NCBI GenBank assembly: GCA_002338715.1
Contig: DDIR01000086.1
Coordinates: forward strand, 1,148 to 17,055
Source: Phycisphaerales bacterium UBA1845
Lineage (GTDB): Bacteria; Planctomycetota; Phycisphaerae; UBA1845
Direction: 5' to 3'
Length of the DNA stretch: 15,908 bases
A program made the position numbers and the translations under genes. Positions 14,707 to 15,908 of this stretch are shown piece by piece. Numbering within the stretch: the stretch's first letter is position 1; every line of letters starts with the position of its first letter. The notes below the pieces were generated by a model. That model saw nothing but the letters and a program-made list of their open reading frames with translations, searched no databases and was not told where the DNA came from.

Positions 14707-15825
14707 ATGAGCGATCAAATGTTCGTCGCCACGCGCAAGGGTTTGTTTCGGATTGATCGTACCGGTTCCGGTTGGTCGGTCGGCGCAACTGCGTTTCTAG
14801 GTGATTCGGTCACGATGGTGTTGCCCGATCAGCGCGATGGTTCGGTATACGCGGCTGTCGGTCATGGCCACTTCGGCGCGAAGATGCATCGCTCCACCGA
14901 CAACGGCGAATCGTTCGAAGAAATCGCCACACCGGCTTATCCCGAGCGCCCCGAAAACGTCGAACCCATTCGCCACCCTTACAAAGACATGGAAATTCCG
15001 TGGAGCCTGGAACTCATCTGGGCGTTGGAAGCCGGCGGGGAAGACGAGACCGGCGTGCTGTGGTGTGGGACGCTGCCGGGCGGTTTGTTTCGTTCGGGCG
15101 ATCACGGCGCATCGTGGCAATTGAACGAGTCGCTTTGGAACGAGCCGACTCGCAAGGAATGGTTCGGCGGTGGATACGACTATCCCGGGATTCACTCGAT
15201 CTGCGTGGACCCGCGCGACACGAACCATATCACCATCGGAATTTCGTGCGGGGGAAGTTGGCAGACCAATGACGGTGGTGATACGTGGGTGTGTCGTTCA
15301 GATGGAATGTACGCCGAATACATGCCGCCCGAAATGCGCGGCGTCGGGCACATTCAAGACCCGCACCGCGTGGTGCACTGTCCCGGGCATCCCGATGCGC
15401 TATGGACGCAACATCACAATGGCGTCTTCAAGAGCATCGACGGCGGGCGGAATTGGAGCGATGTCACCGCGATTAAACCGTCCAAGTTTGGATTCGCGGT
15501 GGCTGTTCATCCGTACGATCCGAACATCGCGTGGTTTGTGCCAGCCGTCAAAGACGAACACCGCATCCCGGTTGATGGCAAGGTCGTTGTGGCGCGAACG
15601 CGCGACGGTGGTCATTCATTTGATGTGCTGGCGGAAGGCCTGCCGCAAACGCACGCGTATGATCTGGTGTTCCGCCACGCGTTGGATGTGGACGAAACGG
15701 GTAGTCGACTGGCGTTCGGCAGTACGACCGGTTCGCTTTGGTGTACAAGCAATCAGGGGGATTCGTGGGAGACGATTTCAGCCAACCTGCCGCCGATTCA
15801 CGCGGTGCGTTTCGTTGGCGTTTGA
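14707..15825 (+). CDS. Asp-box (BNR/sialidase-like) beta-propeller protein
   Basis: 372 residues, no signal peptide, so presumably cytoplasmic. Six Asp-box turns (S/T-x-D-x-G-x-x-W/F) at 63-70, 130-137, 187-194, 243-250, 298-305 and 347-354 (the last with Asn for Asp) mark a six- or more-bladed propeller of the WD40/YVTN/BNR or VPS10-like type. The FRIP motif and catalytic residues of true sialidases were not seen, so glycosidase activity should not be assumed. The start MSDQMFVATRKGLF is typical: the first blade begins at once. GGAG lies eight bases before the ATG at 14707. It is likely co-transcribed with the MoaD-like gene 120 bases upstream, across repeat copy 3. Possible role: scaffold or substrate of the MoaD-like protein (speculative). 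Confidence 0.88.
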   Translation: MSDQMFVATRKGLFRIDRTGSGWSVGATAFLGDSVTMVLPDQRDGSVYAAVGHGHFGAKMHRSTDNGESFEEIATPAYPERPENVEPIRHPYKDMEIPWSLELIWALEAGGEDETGVLWCGTLPGGLFRSGDHGASWQLNESLWNEPTRKEWFGGGYDYPGIHSICVDPRDTNHITIGISCGGSWQTNDGGDTWVCRSDGMYAEYMPPEMRGVGHIQDPHRVVHCPGHPDALWTQHHNGVFKSIDGGRNWSDVTAIKPSKFGFAVAVHPYDPNIAWFVPAVKDEHRIPVDGKVVVARTRDGGHSFDVLAEGLPQTHAYDLVFRHALDVDETGSRLAFGSTTGSLWCTSNQGDSWETISANLPPIHAVRFVGV

Positions 15826-15845
15826 TGGATCAGGCGCAAGATCGT

Positions 15846-15908
15846 GTAGGGTGGGCCGTGCCCACCATGTCGTTGGCATGCGAACGGCGGTGGGCACGGC
15901 CCCCCCTA
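15846..15908 (-). repeat. Palindromic repeat family 1, copy 4 (inverted; cut by window edge)
   Basis: 63 of 64 bases are present. Read on the minus strand the loop GCCGTTCGCATGCCAACGAC-AT aligns with copies 1-3, so it is in the opposite orientation. The outer arm has one A-to-C change (GGCCCCCC instead of GGCCCACC), which breaks one pair. It starts 20 bases after the propeller stop codon. Confidence 0.9.

Noticed and set aside
14218..14718. 166-codon minus frame across the MoaD-like gene
   Set aside because: It runs through repeat copy 3 (VGWAVPT) and lies antisense to the conserved Gly-Gly protein.
8513..15908. CRISPR array formed by the repeated GTAGGGTGGGCC elements
   Set aside because: The copies are kilobases apart with genes between them, are fully palindromic and occur in both orientations; there are no regular spacers or cas genes.

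Overview
The window looks like a stretch of a Planctomycetota-type chromosome (inference). The signs are a Ser/Thr kinase fused through one membrane helix to a long TPR domain, moderately high GC, few clear Shine-Dalgarno sites, an Asp-box propeller gene beside a MoaD/ThiS gene, and many palindromic intergenic repeats. No rRNA, tRNA, CRISPR array or transposase gene was recognised.

Layout. 1-2464 (+): 3' part of a PknB-like kinase/TPR receptor, running off the left edge, with a tandem 8-mer array at that edge. 2484-3248 (+): a SAM methyltransferase. 3273-5302 (-): an exported (probably lipoprotein) methyltransferase overlapping by 4 bases an APC-family amino acid permease. 5303-5943: a 640-base gap with four hairpins and no confident gene. 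5944-6690 (-) and 6745-7437 (+): a divergent pair, a CPBP-family membrane protease homologue and an HhH-GPD DNA glycosylase. 7503-9350 (-): the electron transfer flavoprotein operon etfB-etfA with its own promoter. 9480-10076 (-): a SMI1/KNR4 (SUKH) protein. 10276-12297 (-): NAD-dependent DNA ligase ligA. 12472-13050 (-): a zinc-ribbon membrane protein. 13205-14191 (+): an ABC ATPase of the NatA/COG4586 type without a permease beside it. 14317-15825 (+): a MoaD/ThiS-like sulfur-carrier-type protein ending in Gly-Gly, followed by a six-Asp-box beta-propeller protein.

Most genes are housekeeping or common accessory genes: DNA repair (ligA, glycosylase), electron transfer (etfBA), transport (permease, ABC ATPase) and signalling (kinase). 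The least explained parts are the MoaD-like/propeller pair, the exported methyltransferase/permease pair, and the repeats.

Three unrelated palindromic repeat families share one architecture: two arms, each able to form a small hairpin, which together form a long inverted repeat. The first family has four copies (8513, 10189, 14589, 15846), the second one copy (12367) and the third one copy (10099). Almost all lie between codirectional genes, including inside the etfB-etfA and moaD-like/propeller units. They resemble REP/BIME elements mobilised in trans, but no cognate transposase is in the window.
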